Below, one piece after another: positions 1 through 9,289 of a DNA stretch of 64,000 bases (positions are counted from its first letter, which is position 1; each line of letters begins with the position of its first letter). Below the pieces are notes generated by a model that worked only from the letters and a program-made list of their open reading frames with translations, did not search any database and had not been told where the DNA came from. A program made the position numbers and the translations under genes. The stretch lies in assembly GCF_025152405.1 (NCBI RefSeq), contig NZ_CP102292.1, positions 868,001 to 932,000 on the forward strand, read 5' to 3'. The stretch is from [Ruminococcus] lactaris ATCC 29176 (GTDB lineage Bacteria > Bacillota > Clostridia > Lachnospirales > Lachnospiraceae).

Positions 1-966
1 GATGCAGAAATTAAATGGTATGGTTCCAGAAGCTATGTAGACCAGAAGTATGCAGATGTATACAGGAATATGTTCCAGATCGTGGATGCAAAGTGCATGG
101 ATGACAATATGGAAGAGCTGGCAGATCAGGTAGATGTGATCTTTACGGCAACGCCGCAGGGACTTTGTGCATCGCTGGTCAACGAGGAGATCCTGTCCAA
201 GACGAAGATCATTGATCTGAGTGCAGACTTCCGCCTGAAAGATGTCAATGTATATGAAGAGTGGTATAAGATCGAACATAAAGCACCGCAGTATATTGAT
301 GAGGCAGTTTACGGACTTTGTGAGATCAACAGGGATCTGGTAAAATCCGCAAGGATTGTTGCAAATCCGGGATGTTATACAACCTGCTCGATCCTGACAG
401 CTTATCCGCTTGCAAAAGAAGGTCTGATTGATATGAGTACTTTGATCATAGATGCGAAGTCCGGAACTTCAGGAGCAGGAAGAGGTGCAAAGCTTCCGAA
501 TCTCTATTGTGAAGTGAATGAGAATATCAAAGCGTACGGTGTTGCAACGCACCGGCATACACCGGAAATCGAGGAACAGCTTGGCTATGCATCCGGTGAG
601 AAAGTGGTCTTGAACTTTACACCACATCTTGTGCCGATGAACAGAGGAATCCTTGCGACAGAGTATGCAACACTGAAAAAGAAAGTTACATATGAAGAAG
701 TAAAGGCAGTTTATGATCAGTACTATGCAAAAGAAAAATTTGTCAGAGTGCTGGATCGGGATGTATGCCCGGAGACGAAATGGGTAGAGGGCAGCAACTA
801 TGTAGATATCGGATTTAAGATCGATCCGAGAACGAACCGCATCATTATGATGGGGGCGATCGACAATCTGGTGAAAGGTGCGGCAGGACAGGCAGTACAG
901 AATATGAATCTTCTGTTCGGTCTTCCGGAGGATGAAGGACTGGAATTAGTTCCGATGTTCCCGTAA
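1..966 (+). CDS. argC: N-acetyl-gamma-glutamyl-phosphate reductase, 5' end cut by window
   Basis: Reduces N-acetylglutamyl-phosphate to the semialdehyde, third step of arginine synthesis. The reading frame is open from base 1 (frame 1), so the N-terminal nucleotide-binding glycine motif, roughly 25 residues, lies outside the window. Seen: the active-site motif ANPGCYTT with the catalytic Cys codon at 373-375, the SGTSGAGRGA stretch, and the THRHTPEIEEQL segment typical of the C-terminal domain. The stop is at 964-966. It is the first visible gene of a tightly packed arg operon. Identity is secure; only the start is missing. Confidence 0.95.
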   Translation, partial: DAEIKWYGSRSYVDQKYADVYRNMFQIVDAKCMDDNMEELADQVDVIFTATPQGLCASLVNEEILSKTKIIDLSADFRLKDVNVYEEWYKIEHKAPQYIDEAVYGLCEINRDLVKSARIVANPGCYTTCSILTAYPLAKEGLIDMSTLIIDAKSGTSGAGRGAKLPNLYCEVNENIKAYGVATHRHTPEIEEQLGYASGEKVVLNFTPHLVPMNRGILATEYATLKKKVTYEEVKAVYDQYYAKEKFVRVLDRDVCPETKWVEGSNYVDIGFKIDPRTNRIIMMGAIDNLVKGAAGQAVQNMNLLFGLPEDEGLELVPMFP

Positions 967-987
967 AGCGATAAAGGTGGTATATAG

Positions 988-1434
988 ATGATACGTGTAA
1001 TGACGATTGATGATTATGACGGAGTGTATGCACTGTGGAAAAAGATCAAAGGATTCGGAATCCGCAGTATTGATGATTCAAGAGAAGGTGTAGAGCGTTT
1101 CCTGAAGAGAAATCCGACGACCAGTGTGGTTGCCGTTGAAGATGGAAAGGTGGTTGGAAGTATCCTGTGCGGACATGATGGAAGAAGAGGCTGTCTGTAT
1201 CATGTCTGTGTGGATGAGGCATACCGGAGACATGGGATCGGAAAAGACATGGTCGTATATGCCATGAAAGCATTGCAGGACGAGAAGATCAATAAAGTAT
1301 CCCTGATCGCATTTACCCAGAATGATATAGGAAATGCGTTTTGGAATACGATCGGATGGACAGAGCGTTTGGATCTGAATTATTATGATTTTACATTGAA
1401 TGAGGCAAATATAACTGCATTTAATGAGCAGTGA
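988..1434 (+). CDS. GNAT-family N-acetyltransferase inside the arg operon
   Basis: A 148-residue single-domain GNAT protein. The acetyl-CoA pyrophosphate loop is visible as VCVDEAYRRHGIGKDMV (about residues 71-87), preceded by the beta strand VVGSILCGHDG. AAGGTGG stands before the ATG at 988. It lies between argC and argJ, 21 bp and about 50 bp away, so it is almost certainly co-transcribed with arginine synthesis. Its size and place suggest it acts on an amino acid of the pathway, possibly as an accessory N-acetylglutamate synthase, but it lacks the amino-acid-kinase domain of classical ArgA and the substrate cannot be read from sequence. Confidence 0.85.
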   Translation: MIRVMTIDDYDGVYALWKKIKGFGIRSIDDSREGVERFLKRNPTTSVVAVEDGKVVGSILCGHDGRRGCLYHVCVDEAYRRHGIGKDMVVYAMKALQDEKINKVSLIAFTQNDIGNAFWNTIGWTERLDLNYYDFTLNEANITAFNEQ

Positions 1435-1482
1435 GAAAAGTCTGTCGGTCAGGTGGCAGTGAGGAGAAAGGAAGCGGATACG

Positions 1483-2706
1483 ATGGAGATAATCAAAGGC
1501 GGAGTGACGGCTGCAAAAGGATTTGAGGCAGCGGCAGTGGCAGCACAGATCAAATATCAGGGACGTACGGACATGGCACTGATCTACAGTGAAAAGCCAT
1601 GCAAGGTTGCGGGAACATTTACGACGAATGTAGTGAAAGCTGCACCGGTCAGATGGGACAGGCAGATCGTGGAGAATAAGCAGAAATCACAGGCAGTGAT
1701 CATTAACTCAGGGATTGCCAATGCATGTACCGGTGTAGAGGGAATGATGTACTGCCAGGAGACAGCAAAAGAGGCGGCAAAGGTACTCGGAATCGAAGAA
1801 GCGGGCGTGCTGGTCGGATCTACCGGTGTGATCGGAATGCAGCTTCCGATCGACAGGATCAAAGCAGGTATCTCAGAGCTTGCAAAAGTGAAAAAGGCTG
1901 GCATTGAGAGCGGAACAGAAGCAGCAAAAGCGATCATGACGACGGATACAAAGAAGAAAGAGGTTGCTGTGCAGTTCCAGATCGGAGATAAGACGGTAAC
2001 GATCGGCGGAATGGCAAAGGGATCAGGAATGATCCATCCGAATATGTGTACCATGCTTGCATTTATTACAACGGATGCAGTTATTTCAAGAAAAGCTCTG
2101 CAGAAAGCCATGAGCAATGATGTGGAAGAAACTTATAATATGATCTCGGTAGACGGAGATACATCCACGAATGATACGGCTCTTCTGCTGGCAAACGGAA
2201 TGGCAGGAAATAAGAAGATCAAAAAAGGAACACCGGAATTTGAGGTATTCCAGGAGGCTCTTCATTATGTCAATGAGACACTGGCAAAGATGATGGCAGG
2301 AGACGGAGAAGGTGCTACGGCATTATTTGAAGTAAAAGTGGTCGGTGCGAAGACGAAAGAGCAGGCCAAGACTCTCGCAAAGTCGGTTGTCTGCTCCAAT
2401 CTGACAAAAGCAGCGATCGCGGGACATGATGCCAACTGGGGAAGAATTTTATGTGCAATGGGATATTCGGGTGCAAAGTTCGATCCGGAAAAGGTAGATC
2501 TGTATTTCGAGAGTACAGCCGGAAAACTGCAGATCATCAAAGACGGAACAGCCGTGGACTACAGTGAGGAAAAAGCAACAGAGATCCTTTCACAGGAAAA
2601 GGTAACAGCAACGGCTGATCTGAAGGCAGGGGAAGCAGAAGCAACAGCCTGGGGATGTGACCTGACTCATGGATACATCGACATTAATGCAGATTACAGA
2701 AGTTAA
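1483..2706 (+). CDS. argJ: Bifunctional ornithine acetyltransferase / N-acetylglutamate synthase
   Basis: Transfers the acetyl group from N-acetylornithine to glutamate, recycling acetyl in the arginine pathway; many homologues also use acetyl-CoA. 407 residues from ATG 1483, chosen over an in-frame GTG at 1453 because the protein family starts near MEIIKGGVTAAKGF and AGGAGAAAGGA precedes it. The autoprocessing site is visible in GMIHPNMCTMLAF: the Thr at residue 190 (codon 2050-2052) is the expected self-cleavage nucleophile that gives alpha and beta chains. The usual Ala before this Thr is Cys here, a mild variation. The C-terminal GHDANWGRILCAMGYSG block is also typical. Confidence 0.95.
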   Translation: MEIIKGGVTAAKGFEAAAVAAQIKYQGRTDMALIYSEKPCKVAGTFTTNVVKAAPVRWDRQIVENKQKSQAVIINSGIANACTGVEGMMYCQETAKEAAKVLGIEEAGVLVGSTGVIGMQLPIDRIKAGISELAKVKKAGIESGTEAAKAIMTTDTKKKEVAVQFQIGDKTVTIGGMAKGSGMIHPNMCTMLAFITTDAVISRKALQKAMSNDVEETYNMISVDGDTSTNDTALLLANGMAGNKKIKKGTPEFEVFQEALHYVNETLAKMMAGDGEGATALFEVKVVGAKTKEQAKTLAKSVVCSNLTKAAIAGHDANWGRILCAMGYSGAKFDPEKVDLYFESTAGKLQIIKDGTAVDYSEEKATEILSQEKVTATADLKAGEAEATAWGCDLTHGYIDINADYRS

Positions 2707-2721
2707 GGAGAATTTGAAAAA

Positions 2722-3624
2722 ATGAACGATAATATGCAGAAATATCTTGAGAAAGCAGAAGTCCTGATTGAGGCACTGCCCTATATCCAACGTTTTAACC
2801 GTAAGATCATTGTTGTGAAATATGGTGGAAGTGCCATGGTAGACGAAGAACTGAAACGTCATGTGATCGAAGATGTGACACTTCTGAAGCTTTGTGGATT
2901 CAAACCGATCATTGTGCATGGCGGAGGAAAAGAGATCAGTAAGTGGGTCGGAAAAGTCGGAAAGGAACCGCAGTTTATCAATGGACTGCGTGTAACAGAC
3001 GAAGAGACCATGGAGATCGCTGAGATGGTACTGGGACGTGTCAACAAAAGCCTTGTCCAGCTTGTAGAGAGCTTAGGTGTGCGGGCAATCGGGATCAGTG
3101 GAAAAGACGGAGAACTCCTGAAAGTAGAAAAGAAGCTTTCCAATGGAGAAGATATCGGATTTGTCGGAGATGTCAAGCAGGTCAATGCTCAGATCCTTTA
3201 TGATCTTCTGGAAAAGGATTTTCTTCCGATCATCTGCCCAATCGGAATGGATGATGATTATAATACCTACAATATCAATGCAGATGATGCGGCATGTGCC
3301 ATTGCACGTGCGATGCAGGTAGAGAAACTAGCATTCCTGACAGACATTGAGGGCGTTTACAAAGATCCGAAAGATCCGTCTACACTGATCTCAGAGCTGG
3401 AAGTCGAAGAGGCAAAGCATCTGATCGGAGATGGATATATCGGAGGAGGCATGCTTCCGAAGCTGCAGAACTGTATCGATGCCATTGAAAGCGGAGTATC
3501 AAGGGTACATATCATTGACGGAAGAATCCCACATTGTCTCCTCCTGGAGATCTTTACCAATAAGGGAATCGGTACAGCAATTTTGAGCAGGAAAGAAAGT
3601 AGGTATTACAATGGTGAACAGTAA
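2722..3624 (+). CDS. argB: Acetylglutamate kinase
   Basis: Phosphorylates N-acetylglutamate, the second step of the arginine pathway. 300 residues, normal length. Amino-acid-kinase fold signatures are visible: VVKYGGSAM near residue 31, the [11 protein letters not shown] substrate loop near 64, and the [12 protein letters not shown] and [11 protein letters not shown] nucleotide-site segments. AAGGAG stands before ATG 2722, 15 bp after argJ. The last 14 nt overlap the start of argD, so the two are translationally coupled. An N-terminal helix of about 25 residues before the kinase core is present, the feature that in other bacteria goes with arginine-inhibited hexameric enzymes; feedback inhibition is an inference only. 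Confidence 0.95.
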   Translation: MNDNMQKYLEKAEVLIEALPYIQRFNRKIIVVKYGGSAMVDEELKRHVIEDVTLLKLCGFKPIIVHGGGKEISKWVGKVGKEPQFINGLRVTDEETMEIAEMVLGRVNKSLVQLVESLGVRAIGISGKDGELLKVEKKLSNGEDIGFVGDVKQVNAQILYDLLEKDFLPIICPIGMDDDYNTYNINADDAACAIARAMQVEKLAFLTDIEGVYKDPKDPSTLISELEVEEAKHLIGDGYIGGGMLPKLQNCIDAIESGVSRVHIIDGRIPHCLLLEIFTNKGIGTAILSRKESRYYNGEQ

Positions 3625-4792
3625 GATACAGGCAGCAGAAGAAAATCTGATCCATGTATACAATCGTTTCCCGATTGCATTGGATCATGGTGAAGGAATG
3701 TATCTTTATGATACAGAAGGAAAAGAATATCTGGATTTTGCAGCAGGATTTGCAGTGTCAGGTCTCGGATATGACAATAAAGAACTGAATCAGGCATTAA
3801 AAGATCAGATTGACAAGTTATATCATACATCCAATCTTTATTATCATGAAAGCTGCGGAGAAGCTGCACAGGAACTGAACCGTATTTCAGGAATGGACAG
3901 AGTTTTCTTTACCAACAGTGGCGGAGAGGCAAATGAAGGTGCATTAAAAGCTGCAAGAAGATATGCCTATACAAAAAAGACCGGACGCTATGAATTTATT
4001 GCAATGAACAATTCTTTCCATGGAAGAAGCTTCGGTGCTGTATCAGTGACAGGACACGATTCCTACAGAGAACCGTTTGAACCGGTAGTTCCCGGAGTGA
4101 AATTTGCTACGTTCAATGATCTTGACAGTGTAAAGGCACTGGTGAGCGATAAGACCTGTGCAATCATTTTAGAGCCGCTTCAGGGAGAAGGTGGAATCAA
4201 CCTTGCCACGCAGGAGTTCATGGAGGGAATCCGTAAGATCTGTGATGAGAATGGAATCCTGATGATCTGTGACGAAGTACAGTGTGGTATGGGAAGAACA
4301 GGTTCTATGTTTGCATGGCAGGGATTTGGAGTGAAACCAGATATCCTGACCATGGCAAAAGCAATCGGAAACGGAATCCCGGTAGGAGCCTTTGCAATGA
4401 CGGAAGAAGTTGCAAAATATTCACTTCAGCCGGGTGACCACGGTGCAACTTACGGTGGAAATCCGCTGGCATGTACCGCTGTCAAAACTGTGATCAAGAT
4501 TTTTGAACGGGATCATATCGTGGATCATGTTAATGCAGTAGCACCATATCTGACAAAGAGACTCGACGAACTGGTAGAGGAACTGGATTGCGTGACAGAG
4601 CGTAAAGGCAAAGGTCTGATGCAGGGAATTGTAGTGACGAAGCCACTTGCAGAAGTGAATAAGAGGGCGATCGAGGAAGGAATCCTGATCATCCAGGCAC
4701 AGGGAAATGTGATCCGTTTTGTTCCACCACTGATCGTGGAAGAAAAGCATATTGATGAAATGATCGAAAAGCTGAAGCGGGCATTGGCTTAG
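3611..4792 (+). CDS. argD: Acetylornithine aminotransferase (PLP-dependent)
   Basis: Converts N-acetylglutamate semialdehyde to N-acetylornithine with PLP. 393 residues of the class-III aminotransferase fold. Seen: the [17 protein letters not shown] phosphate-binding region, the [13 protein letters not shown] segment with the PLP-ring Asp, and the Schiff-base lysine in [16 protein letters not shown]. It starts inside the 3' end of argB (14-nt overlap), so it is the distal gene of this operon. About 120 bp follow before the next gene; no clear terminator hairpin was found there. No argF or carA/B is present downstream in the window. Confidence 0.94.
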   Translation: MVNSKIQAAEENLIHVYNRFPIALDHGEGMYLYDTEGKEYLDFAAGFAVSGLGYDNKELNQALKDQIDKLYHTSNLYYHESCGEAAQELNRISGMDRVFFTNSGGEANEGALKAARRYAYTKKTGRYEFIAMNNSFHGRSFGAVSVTGHDSYREPFEPVVPGVKFATFNDLDSVKALVSDKTCAIILEPLQGEGGINLATQEFMEGIRKICDENGILMICDEVQCGMGRTGSMFAWQGFGVKPDILTMAKAIGNGIPVGAFAMTEEVAKYSLQPGDHGATYGGNPLACTAVKTVIKIFERDHIVDHVNAVAPYLTKRLDELVEELDCVTERKGKGLMQGIVVTKPLAEVNKRAIEEGILIIQAQGNVIRFVPPLIVEEKHIDEMIEKLKRALA

Positions 4793-4867
4793 AAGAAAAC
4801 AGAAAAAAGAAACCGAAATGAATCTGCCCGGAAGTGAAAAGGGCGAATAAGAAACCGGCTGTCGTAC

Positions 4868-4881
4868 ATACTATTTAGTAT
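4868..4881. promoter_or_regulatory. 14-bp palindrome ATACTA-TT-TAGTAT
   Basis: A perfect 6-bp inverted repeat with a 2-bp centre lies 35 bp upstream of the 4917 transporter start, in the short gap after argD. The size and symmetry fit a small-repressor operator (MarR/PadR class), but no regulator gene lies beside it and no clear -35/-10 pair was found, so this is only a candidate. Confidence 0.3.
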
Positions 4882-4916
4882 CTTGCCAAAAAGGATACAA
4901 AAGGAGGTATGGGAAG

Positions 4917-5357
4917 ATGGCCGGTTTTCTAATTGCACTTTTATCAGGTGCGTTGATGAGTGTGCAGGGCATTTTTAATACGCAGGTGACCAAATCAACG
5001 GGGATCTGGGTGAGTAACGGCTGGGTACAGTTGTCTGCTTTTGCACTGTGCGTGGTGGTCTGGTTGGCAACGGGACGGGAATCAGTCTCAACTTTATGGG
5101 AGGTCAGACCGCATTATATGTTGTTGGGAGGAGTGATCGGGGCAGGGATCACATGGACAGTCATTCAGAGCGTTTCTGCCCTTGGACCCGCACGTTCTGC
5201 GTTATTGATTGTGATTGCACAGCTTGCGGTTTCTTATCTGATCCAGCTCTTCGGACTTTTCGGAATGGATCAGGAGCCATTCTCGTGGAAAAAGGCAGGA
5301 GGACTTCTTCTGGCGGTGGCAGGAATTATGATCTTTCAGCTTTCCGGTACAAAATAA
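4917..5357 (+). CDS. DMT-superfamily small membrane transporter (YdcZ/DUF606 type)
   Basis: 146 residues, nearly all hydrophobic, with about five predicted membrane segments (LIALLSGALMSVQGIF at the N-terminus, a final GGLLLAVAGIMIFQL). The composition and the early Q-G-I-F-N-T motif match the half-size DUF606/YdcZ members of the drug/metabolite transporter superfamily. A strong AAGGAGG precedes the ATG. Substrate unknown. It is a monocistronic-looking gene between the arg operon and the comEA promoter. Confidence 0.75.
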   Translation: MAGFLIALLSGALMSVQGIFNTQVTKSTGIWVSNGWVQLSAFALCVVVWLATGRESVSTLWEVRPHYMLLGGVIGAGITWTVIQSVSALGPARSALLIVIAQLAVSYLIQLFGLFGMDQEPFSWKKAGGLLLAVAGIMIFQLSGTK

Positions 5358-5403
5358 GGAAAACAGGAAAATGCTTTTGTCAGATCTTACGATCGGTAAC
5401 AAA

Positions 5404-5467
5404 TGTAATACATCTGTAACAAAGCCTTAAATTTTCTATTGTAATTCTGACAGAAATTCGTTACAAT
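5404..5467 (+). promoter_or_regulatory. Promoter of the comEA/two-component operon with TGTAAY repeats
   Basis: A good sigma-A-type promoter: TTGTAA (5439-5444), 17-bp spacer, TACAAT (5462-5467). Upstream lies TGTAAT-N5-TGTAAC (5404-5420), which fits the published TGTWAH-N5-TGTWAH pattern bound by WalR-type OmpR regulators; further TGTAAT (5440-5445) and inverted GTTACA (5460-5465) copies overlap the promoter. The operon encodes a regulator of that class, so autoregulation is likely but inferred. PhoP-type boxes look similar and cannot be excluded. Confidence 0.6.
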
Positions 5468-5521
5468 ATTTTTATCCGGCATACAAGGGGTGGCTCACAG
5501 TCAGAAGGATGTGAGGCAGAT

Positions 5522-6199
5522 ATGAAGAACGGATGGAAAAGATGGATCAGGGGATGGAGCCTGATCGTGATACTGTTATCAGTGTTATCAGTGTCAGGAT
5601 GCAGTGTGTCAGAGGAGGACGGTCTGCAGGAAGTGACAGAAAAAGTATCTCAGGAACCGGAGGTATCGCAGAAAGATTCGGGAAAAAGTGAGGATCAGGA
5701 GAAGCCTGGTCAGACAGAAGGAGATACGGATACAGGGAGTAAAAAAAGTGCAGAGAAGAAGATCTGGGTCTATGTATGCGGGGCAGTCAATGCTCCGGGA
5801 GTTTACGAACTGAAAGAGGACGCAAGATTATATGAAGCGATAGAACTTGCCGGAGGTGTGAACCAGGAGGCGGCACCGGAAGTGCTGAACCAGGCAAGGG
5901 TACTGGCAGACGGAGAGCGGATTTATGTTCCAAAGCAGGATGAGGCAGAGTCTTATTCTTTGCAGGATCAGGGGTTGGAAAGTAACGCGGGAACAGCGGA
6001 TACCAGGGGAAAGATAAATATTAATACAGCCGGAAAAGAGGAACTCATGACTTTGCCCGGTATCGGAGAAGCGAAAGCAGAAAAGATTCTGCGTTACCGG
6101 GAAGAGCATGGTGCATTTCGTTCCATTGAAGACGTGATGCAGATTGAGGGAATCAAAGAGGGAGTATTTAATAAAATAAAAGAAGATATTACAATATAG
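5522..6199 (+). CDS. comEA: ComEA-like helix-hairpin-helix lipoprotein
   Basis: 225 residues. N-terminal signal with lipobox ending LSVSGC, so the mature protein is likely anchored on the outer membrane face by Cys 27. An acidic, low-complexity linker follows (about 30-80), then an SLBB-type domain starting IWVYVCGAVNAPGVYEL (about 82-145), then two helix-hairpin-helix motifs (ININTAGKEELMTLPGIGEAKAEKIL, about 165-225). This is the architecture of the DNA receptor ComEA used in natural transformation; ComEC is encoded about 3 kb downstream on the same strand. Unusual: classical ComEA has a membrane helix, whereas here a lipobox is seen. It is the first gene after the promoter at 5439-5467. 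Confidence 0.88.
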   Translation: MKNGWKRWIRGWSLIVILLSVLSVSGCSVSEEDGLQEVTEKVSQEPEVSQKDSGKSEDQEKPGQTEGDTDTGSKKSAEKKIWVYVCGAVNAPGVYELKEDARLYEAIELAGGVNQEAAPEVLNQARVLADGERIYVPKQDEAESYSLQDQGLESNAGTADTRGKININTAGKEELMTLPGIGEAKAEKILRYREEHGAFRSIEDVMQIEGIKEGVFNKIKEDITI

Positions 6200-6224
6200 C
6201 AGCAAAAAGACGGGAAAGAAGAAT

Positions 6225-6914
6225 ATGAGCAAGAAGATTTTAGTTGTAGATGATGAAAAATTGATCGTGAAAGGAATCTGTTTCAGCCTGGAACAGGAAG
6301 GTATGGAAGTAGATTGTGCATATGACGGGGAAGAGGCACTGGAGTACGCAAAGAAGTGTGAGTATGATCTGGTTCTGCTGGATGTGATGCTTCCGAAACT
6401 GGATGGATTTCAGGTATGCCAGCAGATCCGGGAGTTTTCTGATATGCCGGTGGTTATGCTGACTGCAAAGAGTGAAGATATGGACAAGATCCTGGGACTT
6501 GAATATGGAGCAGATGATTATATCACGAAGCCGTTCAATATTCTGGAGGTGAAGGCAAGGATCAAGGCGATCATGCGGAGAACCGCCAAAAGAAAAGAAG
6601 AACCGGCTCAGAGTCCGATGCTTGTCAAAGGCAATATGAAGATCGACTGCGAGGGACGCAGAGTCTTTATCGGGGAGAAAGAGATCAATCTGACAGCGAA
6701 AGAATTTGATGTACTTGAGCTGCTGGCGATGAATCCGAACAAGGTCTACAGCAGGGAAAATCTTCTGAATCTTATCTGGGGATATGATTATCCGGGAGAT
6801 GCAAGAACGGTTGATGTGCATATCCGTCGCCTGAGAGAAAAGATCGAGATGAATCCAAGTGAACCGAAATATGTACATACGAAGTGGGGAGTGGGTTATT
6901 ATTTCCAGGGGTAA
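6225..6914 (+). CDS. OmpR-family response regulator (WalR/PhoP-like)
   Basis: 229 residues: receiver domain (1-118) with acidic pocket DDE at 9-11, phospho-acceptor Asp 53 in LLDVMLP, Thr 80 and Lys 102 in ITKPF; then a winged-helix output domain ending GDARTVDVHIRRLREKIE and WGVGYYF. The pattern is close to WalR/YycF and PhoP of Gram-positives. It sits between comEA and its kinase, with the kinase frame overlapping its 3' end, so the pair is co-expressed. Targets are unknown; TGTAAY repeats upstream of the operon suggest that it controls its own synthesis. A WalR identity is not proven, because the usual walHIJ partners are absent. Confidence 0.9.
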   Translation: MSKKILVVDDEKLIVKGICFSLEQEGMEVDCAYDGEEALEYAKKCEYDLVLLDVMLPKLDGFQVCQQIREFSDMPVVMLTAKSEDMDKILGLEYGADDYITKPFNILEVKARIKAIMRRTAKRKEEPAQSPMLVKGNMKIDCEGRRVFIGEKEINLTAKEFDVLELLAMNPNKVYSRENLLNLIWGYDYPGDARTVDVHIRRLREKIEMNPSEPKYVHTKWGVGYYFQG

Positions 6915-8346
6915 ATTTACGGTCAGACTAAAAGATAATATTTTTAAAAATCTGAGATTCCGGGTATTCCTGGTTGTGATGCTTGCCGGACTGATTCCCG
7001 GCAGTGCAGCATTACTGGGAATTGTGAAGGTTTATGAGACCCGTGCAGTTGCCCTCCGTACAGCAGAGATCCAGAACCAGTGTACGATTGTGACGAATCA
7101 GATGAGTACGAATCACTATTTTTCTGATACATCTTCAGAAGTGATCAATTCGGATCTGATCCAGTTGACAAACATCTATAACGGACGGGTTATGGTGATT
7201 GACGAAGATCTCAATGTAGTGAAAGATACTTACGGACTGGATGAGGGCAGGATGGATGTATCGGAAAATGTGATCCGGTGCATGAAGGGAGAAAGCACGA
7301 ACAGTTACGACAAAAAGAATCATTATATTGAAGTGACTGCACCGGTGACAGAAATCGGAAGCAGACATACGATCGGTGTGATGGTGGCGAGTGTATCTAC
7401 AGACAGCATCGAGGACTCTATTCATATCCTGTATACCCAGGGAGGACTGATCATCGGATTATGTATGATCCTGCTTGCGATTGTTGCGGTTATATTTGCA
7501 GACAGGGTAGTAAGACCATTGCGGAAGATTACTTCAGCGATTGAGAATGTCAGTGCAGGGTACAGTGACGATATCCTCCATGTAGATACTTATACAGAGA
7601 CGAAAAATATCAGTGAGTCGATCAATAAGATGATGGGACGGCTGAAGCTTCTGGATGATTCAAGAGAAGAGTTTGTATCGAATGTATCTCATGAGCTGAA
7701 GACACCGATGACTTCAATGAAAGTCCTGGCAGATTCTCTGCTGGAGCAGGAAAATGTTCCGGTAGAGATGTATCAGGAGTTCATGGGAGATATAGCAAAA
7801 GAAATCGACCGTGAGAATAAGATCATTACAGATCTGTTATCTCTTGTAAAGATGGACAAGAAAGGGCAGACACTGAATATTGAGTCCATGAATATCAATA
7901 ATCTGTTAGAGCAGATCCTGAAACGGCTCAGACCGATCGCCCAGCAGAAGAATGTTGAGATTGTAATGGAGAGTTTCCGCCCTGTTACGGCTGAGATTGA
8001 CGAGACAAAATTCTCACTTGCGATTTCCAATTTAGTAGAAAATGCGATCAAATATAATCGTGACAATGGCTGGGTGCATGTCTCACTGAATGCGGACCAT
8101 AAGTTCTTTTATATAAAAGTAGAAGATTCAGGGATCGGAATACCGGAAGAAGATCAGGCTTATATTTTTGAACGGTTTTATCGCGTGGATAAATCCCATT
8201 CAAGAGAAATCGGAGGAACAGGTCTGGGTCTGGCAATCGCAAGAAATGCAGTGATCGTGCATCGTGGCTCGATCAAGGTGTACAGTGCAGAGGGAGAGGG
8301 AACAACATTTACAGTGCGGATTCCTCTGATCTATGCGGCATCATAG
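6859..8346 (+). CDS. Sensor histidine kinase, partner of the OmpR regulator
   Basis: Up to 495 residues. A first membrane helix (about 34-56), an extracellular sensor region of about 140 residues, a second helix (about 196-215), HAMP linker, HisKA with phospho-acceptor His about 278 in SNVSHELKTPM, and a HATPase domain with N-box (NLVENAIKYN), VEDSGIGIP and GGTGLGLAIA boxes. The start is uncertain: GTG 6859 and ATG 6871 are in frame, both inside the regulator gene and without a clear ribosome-binding site; coupling to the upstream gene is likely. Architecture resembles WalK/PhoR but there is no obvious PAS domain between HAMP and HisKA. Confidence 0.88.
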   Translation: MNRNMYIRSGEWVIISRGKFTVRLKDNIFKNLRFRVFLVVMLAGLIPGSAALLGIVKVYETRAVALRTAEIQNQCTIVTNQMSTNHYFSDTSSEVINSDLIQLTNIYNGRVMVIDEDLNVVKDTYGLDEGRMDVSENVIRCMKGESTNSYDKKNHYIEVTAPVTEIGSRHTIGVMVASVSTDSIEDSIHILYTQGGLIIGLCMILLAIVAVIFADRVVRPLRKITSAIENVSAGYSDDILHVDTYTETKNISESINKMMGRLKLLDDSREEFVSNVSHELKTPMTSMKVLADSLLEQENVPVEMYQEFMGDIAKEIDRENKIITDLLSLVKMDKKGQTLNIESMNINNLLEQILKRLRPIAQQKNVEIVMESFRPVTAEIDETKFSLAISNLVENAIKYNRDNGWVHVSLNADHKFFYIKVEDSGIGIPEEDQAYIFERFYRVDKSHSREIGGTGLGLAIARNAVIVHRGSIKVYSAEGEGTTFTVRIPLIYAAS

Positions 8347-8356
8347 GAGGGCATAT

Positions 8357-9289
8357 ATGAAAAGGAAAAAGAAAAAAGCTCTTATTCTGAGTGTCTTCAT
8401 GATCCTGCTGCTGGCAGCCTGCTCAAGCAGAACGAATGTCAGGGACGGGGATGATTATATCTACTGTCTGAATCCGGACAAGACCGGACTGGTGAAAGTC
8501 AGTTATGAGGTTCAGGGGGAGGATGTAGTCGAAGAGGCGAAAGACATTTTGAGGGAAATGCAGAAGCCGGCCGACGAGACCCGGTATACACCGGCTATTT
8601 CCAAAAAGATCAAAGTACAGGACTGCAAACTCAGGGGAAGTATCCTGGATGTTGATTTCAATAGCGAATACAGATCGGTAAAACCACTGGAAGAAAAGCT
8701 GATGCGTGCAGCAATCGTCCAGTCGCTTCTGAGACTGGACGGAGTGAATGCAGTCAGTCTTTCTGTAGACGGCGAACCGTTGAAAAATGCAGACGGAGCG
8801 GTGATCGGTCTGATGAATGAGGATGATTTTGTAGAGAATACCGGATCTTCTTTAAGCTCCTATCAAAGTGGAACGCTGACTTTGTATTTTGCAAATAAAA
8901 AAGGGGATAAGCTGGTCGAGCAAAAGATGGATGTCCGTTACAGTAGTAATGTCCCAAAAGAAAAGCTGATCGTGGAGAAGCTCATGCAGGGTCCGACGGG
9001 GAACGGGGCGTACCCGACGATCAATCCCGATACGAATCTGCTGAGTGTTACGATCAAGGATCATGTATGTTATGTAAACTTTGACAGTACCTTTCTGACG
9101 AGTGTGTATGATGTACTGCCTGAGATCACGATCTATTCTCTGGTGGACTCCATCATAGCGGGAACAGAAGCCACGCAGGTACAGATCACGATCAATGGAG
9201 AGACAAAGGCTGTCTATATGGAAAAGATCGATCTTTCGCAGCCTTTGGAAAAAGATATGGACTGGGTCGCAGTAAATGACGACGAATGA
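8357..9289 (+). CDS. GerMN-domain lipoprotein
   Basis: 310 residues from ATG 8357, preceded by AGGAGGG; an in-frame ATG at 8333 lies inside the kinase gene and lacks such a site. N-terminus is basic then hydrophobic with lipobox LLLAAC, so an exported lipoprotein. Two GerMN repeats are seen, about residues 40-150 and 175-290 (both with VDFNSEY/VNFDSTF-type strands and a leading VEEAKDIL/VEKLMQGP helix). GerM proteins act in sporulation and germination, but GerMN lipoproteins also occur with two-component operons such as LpqB-MtrAB in actinobacteria, an arrangement echoed here. Its TGA overlaps the comEC start. Confidence 0.82.
   Translation: MKRKKKKALILSVFMILLLAACSSRTNVRDGDDYIYCLNPDKTGLVKVSYEVQGEDVVEEAKDILREMQKPADETRYTPAISKKIKVQDCKLRGSILDVDFNSEYRSVKPLEEKLMRAAIVQSLLRLDGVNAVSLSVDGEPLKNADGAVIGLMNEDDFVENTGSSLSSYQSGTLTLYFANKKGDKLVEQKMDVRYSSNVPKEKLIVEKLMQGPTGNGAYPTINPDTNLLSVTIKDHVCYVNFDSTFLTSVYDVLPEITIYSLVDSIIAGTEATQVQITINGETKAVYMEKIDLSQPLEKDMDWVAVNDDE

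Noticed and set aside
1584-2117. 177-residue open frame on the minus strand of argJ
   Set aside because: Shadow of a strongly supported gene; no binding site and no recognisable domain. Several similar frames opposite dnaK, dnaJ, feoB, eno and galT were rejected for the same reason.
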